From Fodinibius saliphilus (GTDB taxonomy: Bacteria; Bacteroidota; Rhodothermia; Balneolales; Balneolaceae): DNA of 64,000 nucleotides. Location of the stretch: assembly GCF_005869845.1 (NCBI RefSeq), contig NZ_VAWF01000003.1, positions 434,001 through 498,000 of the forward strand, written 5' to 3'. Of the stretch, positions 36,374-44,724 are shown piece by piece (the first letter of the stretch is position 1; every line of letters starts with the position of its first letter). Both the position numbers and the translations under genes were made by a program. The notes under the pieces are model-generated. The model searched no databases and had not been told where the DNA came from. It saw only the letters and a list, made by a program, of their open reading frames with translations.

Positions 36374-37075
36374 CTATTCTTGATAATAAGAAGAGATTAC
36401 TATATCAATTCTAAGGTTAATATCAGTATCAACTAAATTGTTATCGATGATACTACTTATTCGTTCCCAGTAACTGCCTTGGTACGAGATATTCCAATTA
36501 AAACGGTTAATTGTTAGATGTGTTCTATATCTATAGGGGAGTGAAGCACTTTTTTTGATCCTATTGATAATAAAAGATACTGGCTTAGTAACATCTTTGA
36601 TTGTCAGATTGGCTGTTGCCCGTATTTTATGAGCAGATATTATTTTAGTTTCTGTTATACGTAGTTGTGTATTCGGATATTTGTCCACGTGGAAGAAGTC
36701 GTCACTTTTTAAGTGATTGCGGAGCCTCCTGCGAGGGACAGGTTCATCTTCCGGAATATCAGTAATTGATATGTTAGTCATATCCATAAGAAAAAAGCCC
36801 CCTGCTATTCGGCTTTTGTCAAATATGAGATAACCGTTTTCGAAAGGTAGGGTCCCTTCATGTGTGAGCTCGATTGCCACATCTCAGTACCCATCCATTC
36901 GATATTGGAACGGTCGGTGTCAATACGTATGGTGTCACTAGTTGTTGGACCTGTTTGTAAGAAACAATCATGAAAATCGGTTTTTGTTTGGGTATGGGCC
37001 CCATGGTTTGTGTGTCCCGTGAGGGGGGGGGATTACGACAGCCAATATGAATGAAATAGCCCCTATGTTACTCAT
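36374..37075 (-). pseudogene. Frameshifted secreted YceI-like protein
   Basis: Three reading frames together spell one YceI-family secreted protein. The ATG at 37075 opens a signal-peptide-like start (MSNIGAISFILAVVIPP), which leaves frame at a 9-C run (minus strand, 37023-37031). The next frame encodes the YceI opening IDTDRSNIEWMGTEMW. Near 36860-36866 a second shift moves to the frame encoding EGTLPFENGYLIF, IAGGFFLMDMTNI and the rest. Losing one C and 2 bases near 36860 would restore one frame reading WQSSSHEGTLPF, as in the family. The GTG-started frame 36374-36880 is only the C-terminal part. The start overlaps the stop of the dioxygenase-like gene (TATGAGTAA). YceI proteins bind isoprenoid lipids and act in envelope stress. 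Sequencing error at the C run is possible; the second shift is harder to explain that way. Confidence 0.8.
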
Positions 37076-37706
37076 ACCCTGGAATGTTTTTGCCCAATAT
37101 AATATCACGTTTTCCTACCCAGAGACCATTCATTTTCGTGAGAGTAAGCACCCCGCTGTGGCCACCTCTGGGTGATTTCTGATTCCGTTGCTTGCCTTTT
37201 AGAAGGGGATCATCTTCAAAGAAGTAGCTCCCGAGCCAATAGTAGCGCCCGTTGGGTTCCAGGATAATAGGATGAATATGGGCAGGGTTGGAGCTGTATG
37301 AGCCGGGTTTGAAGGTATAAAAAGTATAACGGCCGTCAGCTCCGGTTTTTACCCAGCCACGAATATAACCATGACGTTTAGCCCATCCCTTTTCATTACC
37401 AGTTTTAGGATATACGCCCTCCTTATTAGTATGGTAGATATATAGAATAACGTCTTCTGCAGGTGTTTTTCCGTTACTTTCGTAGATCGTCCCTGTTATT
37501 TTGATCTGGGGGGTATGATTCTCAAATTCGGGCAGCGTATCCTCAGGGGTTAAGGTTCTGTTTCCATATTCAAACACAGCCTCGCAGCCTTCGCATTGTC
37601 CTACTAATTGAGCCTCGGACTGTTTGATGTCCTGTGAGTATAAATAGTTGTTGGTAAAGGCGAATATTGGCAATATGAGTAATAAGAAATATGGCTGTAT
37701 CTTCAT
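37068..37706 (-). CDS. Secreted intradiol dioxygenase-like protein
   Basis: A 212-residue exported protein (signal YFLLLILPIFAFTNNYLYSQ). The core is the intradiol ring-cleavage dioxygenase fold: KITGTIYESNGKTPAEDVIL opening, the loop GVYPKTGNEKGWAKRHG, the strand GWVKTGADGRYTFYTFKPGSY and the HxH ligand pair in NPAHIHPII. In protocatechuate dioxygenases iron is held by two Tyr and two His; Tyr of GVYP, Tyr of PGSY and both His of the HIH pair are candidates here. The catalytic role on an aromatic is not certain, since exported members are poorly studied. It overlaps the start of the YceI pseudogene and is the first gene of that pair. Confidence 0.75.
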   Translation of the reverse strand: MKIQPYFLLLILPIFAFTNNYLYSQDIKQSEAQLVGQCEGCEAVFEYGNRTLTPEDTLPEFENHTPQIKITGTIYESNGKTPAEDVILYIYHTNKEGVYPKTGNEKGWAKRHGYIRGWVKTGADGRYTFYTFKPGSYSSNPAHIHPIILEPNGRYYWLGSYFFEDDPLLKGKQRNQKSPRGGHSGVLTLTKMNGLWVGKRDIILGKNIPGYE

Positions 37707-37842
37707 CGCTGTTAGATTATAAGATTATCGACGATTATAGAAATATCGCCTTTTTATGAGTGTTAGAAGAAAGCTAGTAATCAATGAGAAGGGTTGGAAG
37801 GGCTATTATACGAGTCGAGTAGTTTATATTATAAGCTGAGTA

Positions 37843-38685
37843 TTAAAGCAGTATTTTTTTTACCGGTTTAGCATAGGTACGGCTCAGACGAAGTATTTCT
37901 CCATCTCTGGTGAGTAAATCGTAATCACCATTTCCGCGGGATTGCAGCTCTTCAATGATATCGGTATTGGCAATAGTGGAGCGATGAATTCTTTTGAAAT
38001 GATCGGGAAGTGAACGAATGATATTTTTGAGACTATCTAATACGACATAAGTGTTTTTTGTCGTAATGACAGAGAGATATTGGCCGTCGGCTTTTATCCA
38101 TTTTATCTGGTTAATATCAACCCTAACTGAACGTTTCCCATTTTTAACAACAAGATGACCGGTTTTTTGGGGAGATCTGTTGTCTGCATGAGATAATTCA
38201 CCTTGGGTTTTTACACGGTAATAATAGGTGGCCCAAAGAATGATATAGCAAGCCAAAGCTATATATAGACGGGTCGAAAGTTTTTCTGTCAGCAGGTAGT
38301 ATAACGACCAGGATTCTTTATACAGCACGCTTGATATGCTGAAAAGGAGCAAAGAAAAGAGAATCAGGTGGGCAAAGGCCGTCAATACAACCAGGATCCC
38401 GGTTACTACACTGTTGAGGGGGGTTACAGACCGTTTATTCCACCACTTGATCAACACGAGACTAAAGGGGATGAACAAAGGCCAAAAGAGCTTGTAAGAG
38501 AGGGAATCAGATATCGAAAAAGGATTGCCATTAACGGCCGAGCTAATCATATCCTGGCTGAGCTCCAGTACCATCATAAGAAAACAGAATGCACTGAGCC
38601 AGAGAACTAACTTCTTTTTAGCACTATCTGTATCGATAACAGTTGCTAATGAAGAAAATGGATATTTTTTCTTAAGACTGAGCAT
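37843..38685 (-). CDS. Membrane-bound LytTR transcriptional regulator
   Basis: A 280-residue protein: four TM helices in the first about 160 residues, a linker, then a C-terminal LytTR DNA-binding domain (about 178-280). The domain is recognisable from KRSVRVDINQIKWIKADGQY, DSLKNIIRSLPDHFKRIHRS and NGDYDLLTRDGEILRLSR. LytTR proteins bind imperfect direct repeats. Membrane fusions of this kind act as one-component regulators sensing something in or at the membrane. There is no receiver domain, and no histidine kinase gene is next to it. It lies 157 bases after the RDD gene with no clear link to it. Confidence 0.85.
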   Translation of the reverse strand: MLSLKKKYPFSSLATVIDTDSAKKKLVLWLSAFCFLMMVLELSQDMISSAVNGNPFSISDSLSYKLFWPLFIPFSLVLIKWWNKRSVTPLNSVVTGILVVLTAFAHLILFSLLLFSISSVLYKESWSLYYLLTEKLSTRLYIALACYIILWATYYYRVKTQGELSHADNRSPQKTGHLVVKNGKRSVRVDINQIKWIKADGQYLSVITTKNTYVVLDSLKNIIRSLPDHFKRIHRSTIANTDIIEELQSRGNGDYDLLTRDGEILRLSRTYAKPVKKILL

Positions 38686-38754
38686 TGCTTTAGTAAAGTT
38701 TATAAAAGCAAGTTGCTCAATTTTGCTATGTATATCAATACAGAGATCTGTTAA

Positions 38755-39852
38755 TTAGTTTAGCAGGTTTTCTTCTTCAAGAATTTGATCACGTAGCTTC
38801 TTGGTTTTTAGTCTCTTAGAGTCTCGCAGATCCACTACAACCGTTCCTGCAATCTTATCATGGATGCCTTGCCTGTTTGGGTCCCAGTATATCTGGAAAA
38901 ATCCTAAGAGTCCTGTGGCAAGTCCGGCAGCATATCCTCCAAAACGTTCAAAGGAATACCATAAACCGATATCCTTATTATCGAGGCGTCGTACTTGCAA
39001 ATTTAAAAACTTCTTGCCAATGGTTTTCCCCTTAAAGAATGCCAGGCAGCAGATAAAATAGATACCGACCCATCCAAGGGTAAGCCCCATAAAGTTAAAC
39101 CCGGCTTTGAGTGTGCGATAGATACTGGGGTCCTGTAACATTTCATTCTCTTTTTCAACCGCAATGATTTTATTTCCCAGCAGTTCAATTTCGTTTTCCA
39201 GGTTAGAAAGTTCGGGACGGGCTATTACAGAAGCGATTTGAGAACGCAGGGAATCGGCGCGTTTTTGGTCCTGCTCTTTAATAGCTTGGGACAAAACAAG
39301 AAGATTGGCTGAGAATGTATCGGGAAGGTCATTATAAAATGAAGAATCTACAGCAACAGCATTCGTAGGAAGTTCCTTTTCCAACTTTTTTTCTATTTTC
39401 TGAATAGCCTTTTTTGTCTCTTCTTGGTTGGTATGATCAATATTTGCCATTTCTTTGCTGAACTCTTTCCAGTCTACGGAAGCGCCGGATGTGACGATTC
39501 CTCTTTTGGCAAGTTCTTTGGCTACTTCTTCATCCGTATCAGTTGTTTCGGAGCCCTCCAGTACCCCTATAACTACCACAAAGATCAAAAGGCTCCCGAT
39601 TCCGGCCATTGAAAAGCGCATAATATTTCTCCATACGCTTTGAGTCCTGGTTCTAATAGCAATCCAGAAGAAAAGGATGGTTACCGCTACTGCCAAGATG
39701 AAATTACCCAGCGATCCAAGGATAGAGGCGATGATAAGATCCAGAAGTAAAGCTGTAAGCCTGCGTTTAGGTGTTGCAAGCGGTAATCCCAATAGCTCGG
39801 GATGCACGTTAAAGGCAAAAGGAGTAACAATTTTTTTGGGATCCTTCTTCAC
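38755..39852 (-). CDS. RDD-family membrane protein
   Basis: A 365-residue inner-membrane protein. The RDD signature (R in KRRLTALLLDLI, two D in later helices) opens the domain at about residues 27-45, and the second half is at about 255-345 (FFKGKTIGKKFLNLQVRRLD, WDPNRQGIHDKIAGTVVV). Between them an insert of about 150 residues contains a helical, charged coiled-coil region (residues about 130-240) that is unusual for the family. RDD proteins are of uncertain role and some act in Na+/H+ exchange in halophiles. The start at 39852 is the first ATG in frame. Confidence 0.85.
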   Translation of the reverse strand: MKKDPKKIVTPFAFNVHPELLGLPLATPKRRLTALLLDLIIASILGSLGNFILAVAVTILFFWIAIRTRTQSVWRNIMRFSMAGIGSLLIFVVVIGVLEGSETTDTDEEVAKELAKRGIVTSGASVDWKEFSKEMANIDHTNQEETKKAIQKIEKKLEKELPTNAVAVDSSFYNDLPDTFSANLLVLSQAIKEQDQKRADSLRSQIASVIARPELSNLENEIELLGNKIIAVEKENEMLQDPSIYRTLKAGFNFMGLTLGWVGIYFICCLAFFKGKTIGKKFLNLQVRRLDNKDIGLWYSFERFGGYAAGLATGLLGFFQIYWDPNRQGIHDKIAGTVVVDLRDSKRLKTKKLRDQILEEENLLN

Positions 39853-40383
39853 GATATGACAAATATCTTGATTAATATATTGGTTTGCAGTCGACTATAG
39901 CCTGGTAATCTCTTTCTCAGTCCCCAAGAAGCGATGTGATGTATCTTGTATTCTGTATCATACAATTTTAGTGTGAATGGAGCAAGGGGTGAATATCACG
40001 TGGTCTTTTGGGATGGGGGCTATTTGGAATCCGGTTTCTGGTATTGGGTGCAGAGGTATTTAGGCGACCTCGCACCAACGTTATACAATATGACTGATCT
40101 GCAGAAAGGGGATATTGATATACATCACACTCTTTTAATTCTAATGCTCATATTCATTTCGAATAATTAATAAAAATATGTGCCCCTGAACTTAATTCGG
40201 GAACTCCTTATCCAAGAATGTATGGGATTCAAAGAGTCGTTTTTGCTAGTTGTCTTGAACTCTTCCCCCATGTCGCTTGGCTCTATCTATTAGGTTCATA
40301 AATAATAGTTATTGATGGGGTCCGAGATAAAAAGTATGTTAGTTCAACATTAAACTAATTAATATAAAACAAATAAGGTACAA
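39853..40383. other. 531-bp gene-free region with a degenerate repeat
   Basis: A 74-codon frame at 39946-40170 has no recognisable features and is not called. Near 40184-40215 the sequence CCCCTGAACTTAATTCGGGA resembles a decayed copy of the CCTGAACTT-type intergenic repeat found in many Bacteroidota-group genomes. The region 40340-40383 probably contains the promoter of the YceI gene. Confidence 0.45.
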
Positions 40384-40929
40384 ATGAGTACAGCAACAAA
40401 AACAGTTTGGAATATTGATCCCACACACTCCGAGATTCAATTTAAGGTGAAGCACTTGGTGATATCAACGGTAACCGGAAACTTTGGCTCGTTTGAGGGA
40501 AGCCTGGAAACCGACGGTGAGCAACTTGAAGGGGCAGACATACAGTTCAAAGCGGATATTAACAGTATCGATACCAATAATGAAGACCGAGATGAGCATC
40601 TGAAGTCAGATGATTTCTTCAATGCGGGAGAATACCCGGAGCTGACTTTTACTTCTACATCTTTTGAAAAGAAAGGAAGGGACAGTTACCGATTAATTGG
40701 CGATTTGACCATTCGTGGTAACACAAAAACAGTAGAGCTTGATGCTGTACATGGCGGTACAGTAGAAGATCCCTATGGGCAAACAAAAGCAGGGTTTGAA
40801 ATTACTGGCACAATAAATCGAAAAGAGTTTGGTCTGGAATGGGATGCGGTTACTGAGGCCGGGAATATCGTTGTTGGAGAGGAAGTAAAGCTACAGTTGA
40901 ATGTACAGATTGTAGAACAGGAAGGATAG
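40384..40929 (+). CDS. YceI-family lipid-binding protein
   Basis: A 181-residue intact YceI protein without a signal peptide, so probably cytoplasmic unlike the secreted copy at 36374. The lipocalin-like fold is seen in WNIDPTHSEIQFKVKHLVIS and TGNFGSFEGSLE. DFFNAGEYPELTFTST and GDLTIRGNTKTVELDAV are the characteristic middle strands, and the end has VVGEEVKLQLNVQI. YceI proteins bind long isoprenoid chains such as quinones or polyprenols. It is monocistronic and ends with a strong hairpin terminator. Its sequence in the DFF box is DDFFNAGEYP, against DDFFHVDKYP in the pseudogene. Confidence 0.93.
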   Translation: MSTATKTVWNIDPTHSEIQFKVKHLVISTVTGNFGSFEGSLETDGEQLEGADIQFKADINSIDTNNEDRDEHLKSDDFFNAGEYPELTFTSTSFEKKGRDSYRLIGDLTIRGNTKTVELDAVHGGTVEDPYGQTKAGFEITGTINRKEFGLEWDAVTEAGNIVVGEEVKLQLNVQIVEQEG

Positions 40930-40954
40930 TATCTTTTCCATGGTTAATTCAACT

Positions 40955-40988
40955 CACCTGCAGGTTTGAATGCCTGCAGGTGTTTTTT
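40955..40988 (+). terminator. Strong rho-independent terminator of the YceI gene
   Basis: CACCTGCAGG and CCTGCAGGTG pair perfectly (10 bp), with an 8-base loop and six T. It is 26 bases beyond the stop. Confidence 0.93.
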
Positions 40989-41042
40989 ATTCAATAGGTT
41001 TATGCTGAAAGAAAGATGAAAATAAGGCGAAGCCACATTTAA

Positions 41043-41387
41043 TTAATTATCGGAGCGATCTATAATAATATCTTTATAGTAGCTGTCCATATCTTCAGAA
41101 ATACTGATCGATTTGTTGTAGGGTTCAAATCCATCTTTCTCTGCTTTCAAATTATAGGTCCCGGGCTCTAAACGTAAGCTATAGTCTCCCATATCATCAG
41201 AAGTGGTACTTTTACTTCCGGCTGTAATTGTGACATCGGGTACTGGATCAGAAGTACTGTTGGCATTTCGTTCTAATACTTGGCCGTTGACAACAATCTC
41301 TTCCAAGGTAGACTCAGATGAAGTCGATTTTGAGCATCCAATAAATAGAACAAGTAATAGAATTGAAACGGTAACGGATATTCTCAT
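41043..41387 (-). CDS. Lipoprotein with a carboxypeptidase-regulatory-like domain
   Basis: A 114-residue lipoprotein: the lipobox LLVLFIGC puts Cys at about residue 18, followed by a Ser-rich linker. Residues about 30-110 form a carboxypeptidase-regulatory-like or PEGA beta-sandwich (VNGQVLERNANSTSDPVPDV, GDYSLRLEPGTYNLKAEKDG). The domain is generic and found on many Bacteroidota envelope proteins. It presumably sits on the periplasmic face of the inner or outer membrane. No enzyme is attached and no operon partner is evident. Confidence 0.8.
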   Translation of the reverse strand: MRISVTVSILLLVLFIGCSKSTSSESTLEEIVVNGQVLERNANSTSDPVPDVTITAGSKSTTSDDMGDYSLRLEPGTYNLKAEKDGFEPYNKSISISEDMDSYYKDIIIDRSDN

Positions 41388-41638
41388 AGGTGATTGTAAT
41401 TATAAAGGTTTAAGAACATGAAGTAGTAATTTCATGGTGATAGTACGATCTATTGTAATTTTTATGTAGATGGTGTCGGTATCAACGGTAAATACGAAAG
41501 GTTCTACCGATAATCTCTTGGTTTCTAATAAATGCCTAAGATTGATGTCTTAATTAGGCGGCCTTAGGTTATGGAAAAGAGAACTGTTATTCGATAGATA
41601 ATAAATTGTATTTCAAAAAGCCAGCTTTGCTGTTGCAG

Positions 41639-42172
41639 CTATTGGGTAATAAACTTCTTTAGCTCTTGATAGGAGAGGGCCCCGGCAGAGCGTTTTATTT
41701 CTTCACCCTCTTTCATAAGCAATAGGGTCGGCAATCCTTTTACATTGTATTGTGTGGCTAATTCCTGATGCTGTACGGTGTTTACTTTAACAATAGTACA
41801 ATCAATGTTTTCCGATTCAGCCAGTTTTTTCAAGGGTTTGTTCATCATAATGCACGGTCCGCACCATTCGGCCCAAAAATCGATAAGAACGGGCTTTGTC
41901 CCCTGTAAAATGTGATCCAGCTGTTTGGGGGCAATTTCATTGACGGCATTTGGCAGGATAGATCTTTCAGGATTGCCACTTCTTTCGGCAAACTTTCTTT
42001 TCAGGGAAGCTAACGGCCAGCGTACAACAGCAAGAAAATTGCTGATCATCAATACCAGGATAAGAAGCAGATAGCCTCCCATTCGTAAGGGTAAAAGATG
42101 GTGTTTAGATTTTGTTTTCTCGAGCCACTCTTCCAGTTGGTTGAGGCGCTGTATCAATGAGTTTGAATTCAT
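41639..42172 (-). CDS. Membrane-anchored thioredoxin-like protein
   Basis: A 177-residue protein: an N-terminal helix with charged residues, one TM segment (LLLILVLMISNFLAVV), then a thioredoxin domain (about 80-177). The active-site motif is FWAEWCGPCIMMNKPL and the cis-Pro is in KGLPTLLLMKEG. It could reduce disulfides at the membrane. Topology is ambiguous because it lacks a cleavable signal; with the charged segment first, the thioredoxin domain may face the periplasm. It is monocistronic. The stop is at 41639. Confidence 0.88.
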   Translation of the reverse strand: MNSNSLIQRLNQLEEWLEKTKSKHHLLPLRMGGYLLLILVLMISNFLAVVRWPLASLKRKFAERSGNPERSILPNAVNEIAPKQLDHILQGTKPVLIDFWAEWCGPCIMMNKPLKKLAESENIDCTIVKVNTVQHQELATQYNVKGLPTLLLMKEGEEIKRSAGALSYQELKKFITQ

Positions 42173-42673
42173 GCCGGGGAATGATGTTCACAAGGGATTA
42201 AGATATTCTGCACCAAACACAGATGCCACAGTGATTTTTAAGATTGCAAGAGTAATGATAAAAAGAGAAGCGGTCAAGAAGATGGTTCAATATTTATTTA
42301 AATATGCACTGCTGTATAAAAGCATTTAATAGGCTTCAGAAAAAGGAGTGAGTCATAGTCTATTCAATTTCTGATCTATACGTTCAACACTATATTTCGG
42401 CCCGTATTTGGGATGGTCCCGGGTTACTCGGGACAGTCTCTGTCCTTTGATGGAGGATAAGCCTGAAAAGAGCCTGTCTGCCTACTGGCGAAGGTTTGGA
42501 TGCCGGCAGGTAATCCGAGCTTGATCAGCGACACCGGTCGCCAGCTAACGGTTTGAATTATGGATTTATAGAAATGATGAAATAAGTAACTAGGTGAGGA
42601 CTGTCTGCTTGACATTTTCCTTTTTAGAGTGGTTATAGGGCTATAAAAACGGAAGAAATATTTGGATCTGATT
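42173..42673. other. 501-bp gene-free region with nested hairpins
   Basis: No coding frame is convincing. It contains several inverted repeats: GTCCCG/CGGGAC (42416-42434), GGACAG/CTGTCC (42431-42445) that overlaps it, and a pair CTGCCTACTGGC with GCCGGCAGG (42478-42510). The two first hairpins share bases and exclude each other. They look like debris of palindromic intergenic repeats, or a small structured RNA. Confidence 0.5.
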
Positions 42674-42940
42674 TTAGTTAGATTCTTCGGAATCCTTTTC
42701 TTCCGCTGAGTAAGAAATTCCACCACCGATAATAATGCCAATACCGCTATAGATCATAATATTTTTGGCATTATTTCTTTTTTGAGCACGCCCTAGATTG
42801 GCTTGACCAGTCTGTAATCTTTGTCCCAAATTAGTGCTATTGTTTTCTTCGGATTGATTTCCTAAATATTTGAGCCCTCCATAGGCAAAAACAATTATCG
42901 CTATAACTAAAATTATATTTCCAAATTTTTTGAAATCCAT
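42674..42940 (-). CDS. Small membrane protein, DUF3185-like
   Basis: An 88-residue protein with two TM helices (IILVIAIIVFAYGGLKYLG and NIMIYSGIGIIIGGGISY) joined by an Asn/Gln/Arg-rich loop. The shape resembles the DUF3185 family of short, two-helix membrane proteins. The ATG at 42940 is preferred over an in-frame GTG at 42949 because AGGGGTGG lies 5-12 bases before it. The acidic tail EEKDSEESN is likely cytoplasmic or periplasmic. Function unknown. Confidence 0.65.
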   Translation of the reverse strand: MDFKKFGNIILVIAIIVFAYGGLKYLGNQSEENNSTNLGQRLQTGQANLGRAQKRNNAKNIMIYSGIGIIIGGGISYSAEEKDSEESN

Positions 42941-43204
42941 AATAACCACCCCTGAATAATTTATTAACCAACGTATATTAATAAGTAAACTAATTCTTGT
43001 AATCTAATTTGAGAAAGGCAAGAATTAAGCTGGAAGTGCCCTATAACCTATGATTATCGCAACTAGGCGGTTGCATAATAATGTTATTGTTCAACGATCG
43101 TAAGTTGTATAAAAGGCTGCTAAGGGCAAAATCGAATATTATAGGGGTATGTTATGGTGCAGTTATGTGCTATAACATGTTGACATAATATTCTGGTCAG
43201 CAAC

Positions 43205-44401
43205 CTACCTCACCTCTTGCGGGCGGCCGGCGCCGAGGCCGAAGATCAGCTTGGCAATCAAGATCACAAACAGGAACAGCAGCGGGACAAACCAGGCGTG
43301 GGTAAGGTCATGGAGGGCGCCAAAGAGGGTGGGACCCACCGCGGCCAGCAAGTAGCCGATCGACTGGGCCATGCCCGAAAGCTCGGTGGCAGTTTCGGAG
43401 TCTTGGGTGCGTAGTACAATAAACAGCAGGGCCAGTCCAAAGCTGCCGCCCAAGGCCAGGCCAATGAGCGAGGCCCATACACTTACCAGGAAGGCATCCG
43501 GCAGCATCAGTCCGCCAAGGCTAACTGCCTCGCAGATCATCAGTACCCATACCAGTATACGCTGGTCGCTGATCTTTTCGGCCCAAACGGGAATCAGAAT
43601 GGTGCCTACCACGCCCATACCCTGGGAGAGCGAAAGCATCCAGCCGGCGGTATTGGCATTGAGGCCACGGTCCTGCAGTATTTCGGGCAGCCACGCCAAA
43701 ATCACATAAAAAGCCAGCGACTGCAGTCCCATAAACAGGGCTACCTGCCAGGCCAGCGTATTGCCGCCCAGATCTTTCATCGCCTGTATAAAACTGCGGT
43801 CATGTTTGGGTAGCGTCAGGTTTTTAAGCTGGGGCAGCCAGATTATTAAAGCCAGGATTGCAAGGAAGGCCCAAGCGCCTAGTGACCAGCGCCAGCCCAA
43901 TCCCCAGTCCTGGGCCAGCGGTACGCTGATGCCTGCGGCCAGGGTAGCGCCAATACCCAACATGCTGGAGTAGACGCTTGTCATAATACCGGTATGGTTG
44001 GGGAAGTCACGCTTGACCAGACTGGGCAGCAATACATTTCCGAAAGCGATAGCAATACCCAGCAGCAGGGTGCCGCCGAAAAGAGGCAGGTTGCCGGGAA
44101 TTACGCGCAGTAATATTCCACCGGAAAGTAGGCCCATGGCCAGCGCCAGGGTGCCTTCGATACCCAGCTTGCGCGTAAAAAGGGGCGTGAGCGTAGAAAG
44201 CACGCCAAAGGCAAGCAGCGGCAGGGTGGTCAGTAATCCCAGTAGGGTATTGGAAAGACCGGTGGTCTCGCGGATAGTACTAATCAGGGGACCTACGCCT
44301 GCCAGTGCCGGGCGCAGATTTACGGCAATGAGCACAATGCCGGCAATAAGCAGAATGTTTTTGGCAGTCGAATTTTGTTCAAAGGGTGATGATGCGGCCA
44401 T
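43205..44401 (-). CDS. MFS transporter of the CynX/NimT (cyanate/nitroimidazole) type, GC-rich
   Basis: A 398-residue inner-membrane transporter with 12 predicted TM helices. The first helix (LLIAGIVLIAVNLRPALAGVG) and the loop after it (GPLISTIRETTGLSNTLLGLL) match the CynX/NimT family, which moves cyanate, nitroimidazoles or similar small substrates. The ATG at 44401 is used; a start 60 bases upstream would add a hydrophobic extension. Its DNA is visibly richer in G and C, with GCC/GGC/CTG codons, than its neighbours, suggesting recent acquisition from a higher-GC donor or from a different part of the genome. No neighbouring operon genes. Confidence 0.9.
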   Translation of the reverse strand: MAASSPFEQNSTAKNILLIAGIVLIAVNLRPALAGVGPLISTIRETTGLSNTLLGLLTTLPLLAFGVLSTLTPLFTRKLGIEGTLALAMGLLSGGILLRVIPGNLPLFGGTLLLGIAIAFGNVLLPSLVKRDFPNHTGIMTSVYSSMLGIGATLAAGISVPLAQDWGLGWRWSLGAWAFLAILALIIWLPQLKNLTLPKHDRSFIQAMKDLGGNTLAWQVALFMGLQSLAFYVILAWLPEILQDRGLNANTAGWMLSLSQGMGVVGTILIPVWAEKISDQRILVWVLMICEAVSLGGLMLPDAFLVSVWASLIGLALGGSFGLALLFIVLRTQDSETATELSGMAQSIGYLLAAVGPTLFGALHDLTHAWFVPLLFLFVILIAKLIFGLGAGRPQEVR

Positions 44402-44724
44402 CAAAAAAATGTAGCTGTTATACGGTGATAAATTGTATGAAAAAGCGAGCAAAAGATACAAAAGAAAAGGCGGGATTCATGATATCAACCGGGAGTGAGG
44501 CTTGCCAGTGGAATTAACTCGGTATCATGGGGCTTCTCGCCATAGATTGAATAATAGCTTGGTATTTTCTGGGTTAATGATTTCTTTTGAGTAGCAAAAA
44601 GGAGGCGCCTGCGATGGTGCTTCCCAATGAGTATCATACGTTTTATTAATTAATATCAACAGATGGGGTTCCATGTTTCTGAGGAGACGATTGGTATTAT
44701 CAACCGCAATACAGGAAATGTTCT
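44402..44724. other. 323-bp gene-free region
   Basis: Divergent intergenic region between the MFS gene and the oxidoreductase gene. It must contain both promoters, but I cannot name a clear consensus. Nothing else is visible. Confidence 0.4.

Noticed and set aside
36374-36880. Stand-alone GTG-started 168-residue YceI protein
   Set aside because: It lacks the family's N-terminal strand, which lies in another frame just upstream, so it is the tail of a frameshifted gene.
39946-40170. 74-codon frame
   Set aside because: No family signal, no Shine-Dalgarno sequence, in a repeat-containing gap.
42424-42741. 105-codon minus-strand frame
   Set aside because: Overlaps the small membrane gene in another frame and crosses the hairpin region, with no recognisable features.
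43205-44461. Long plus-strand frames opposite the MFS gene (for example 43998-44414)
   Set aside because: They are antisense shadows caused by the high GC of the transporter gene.
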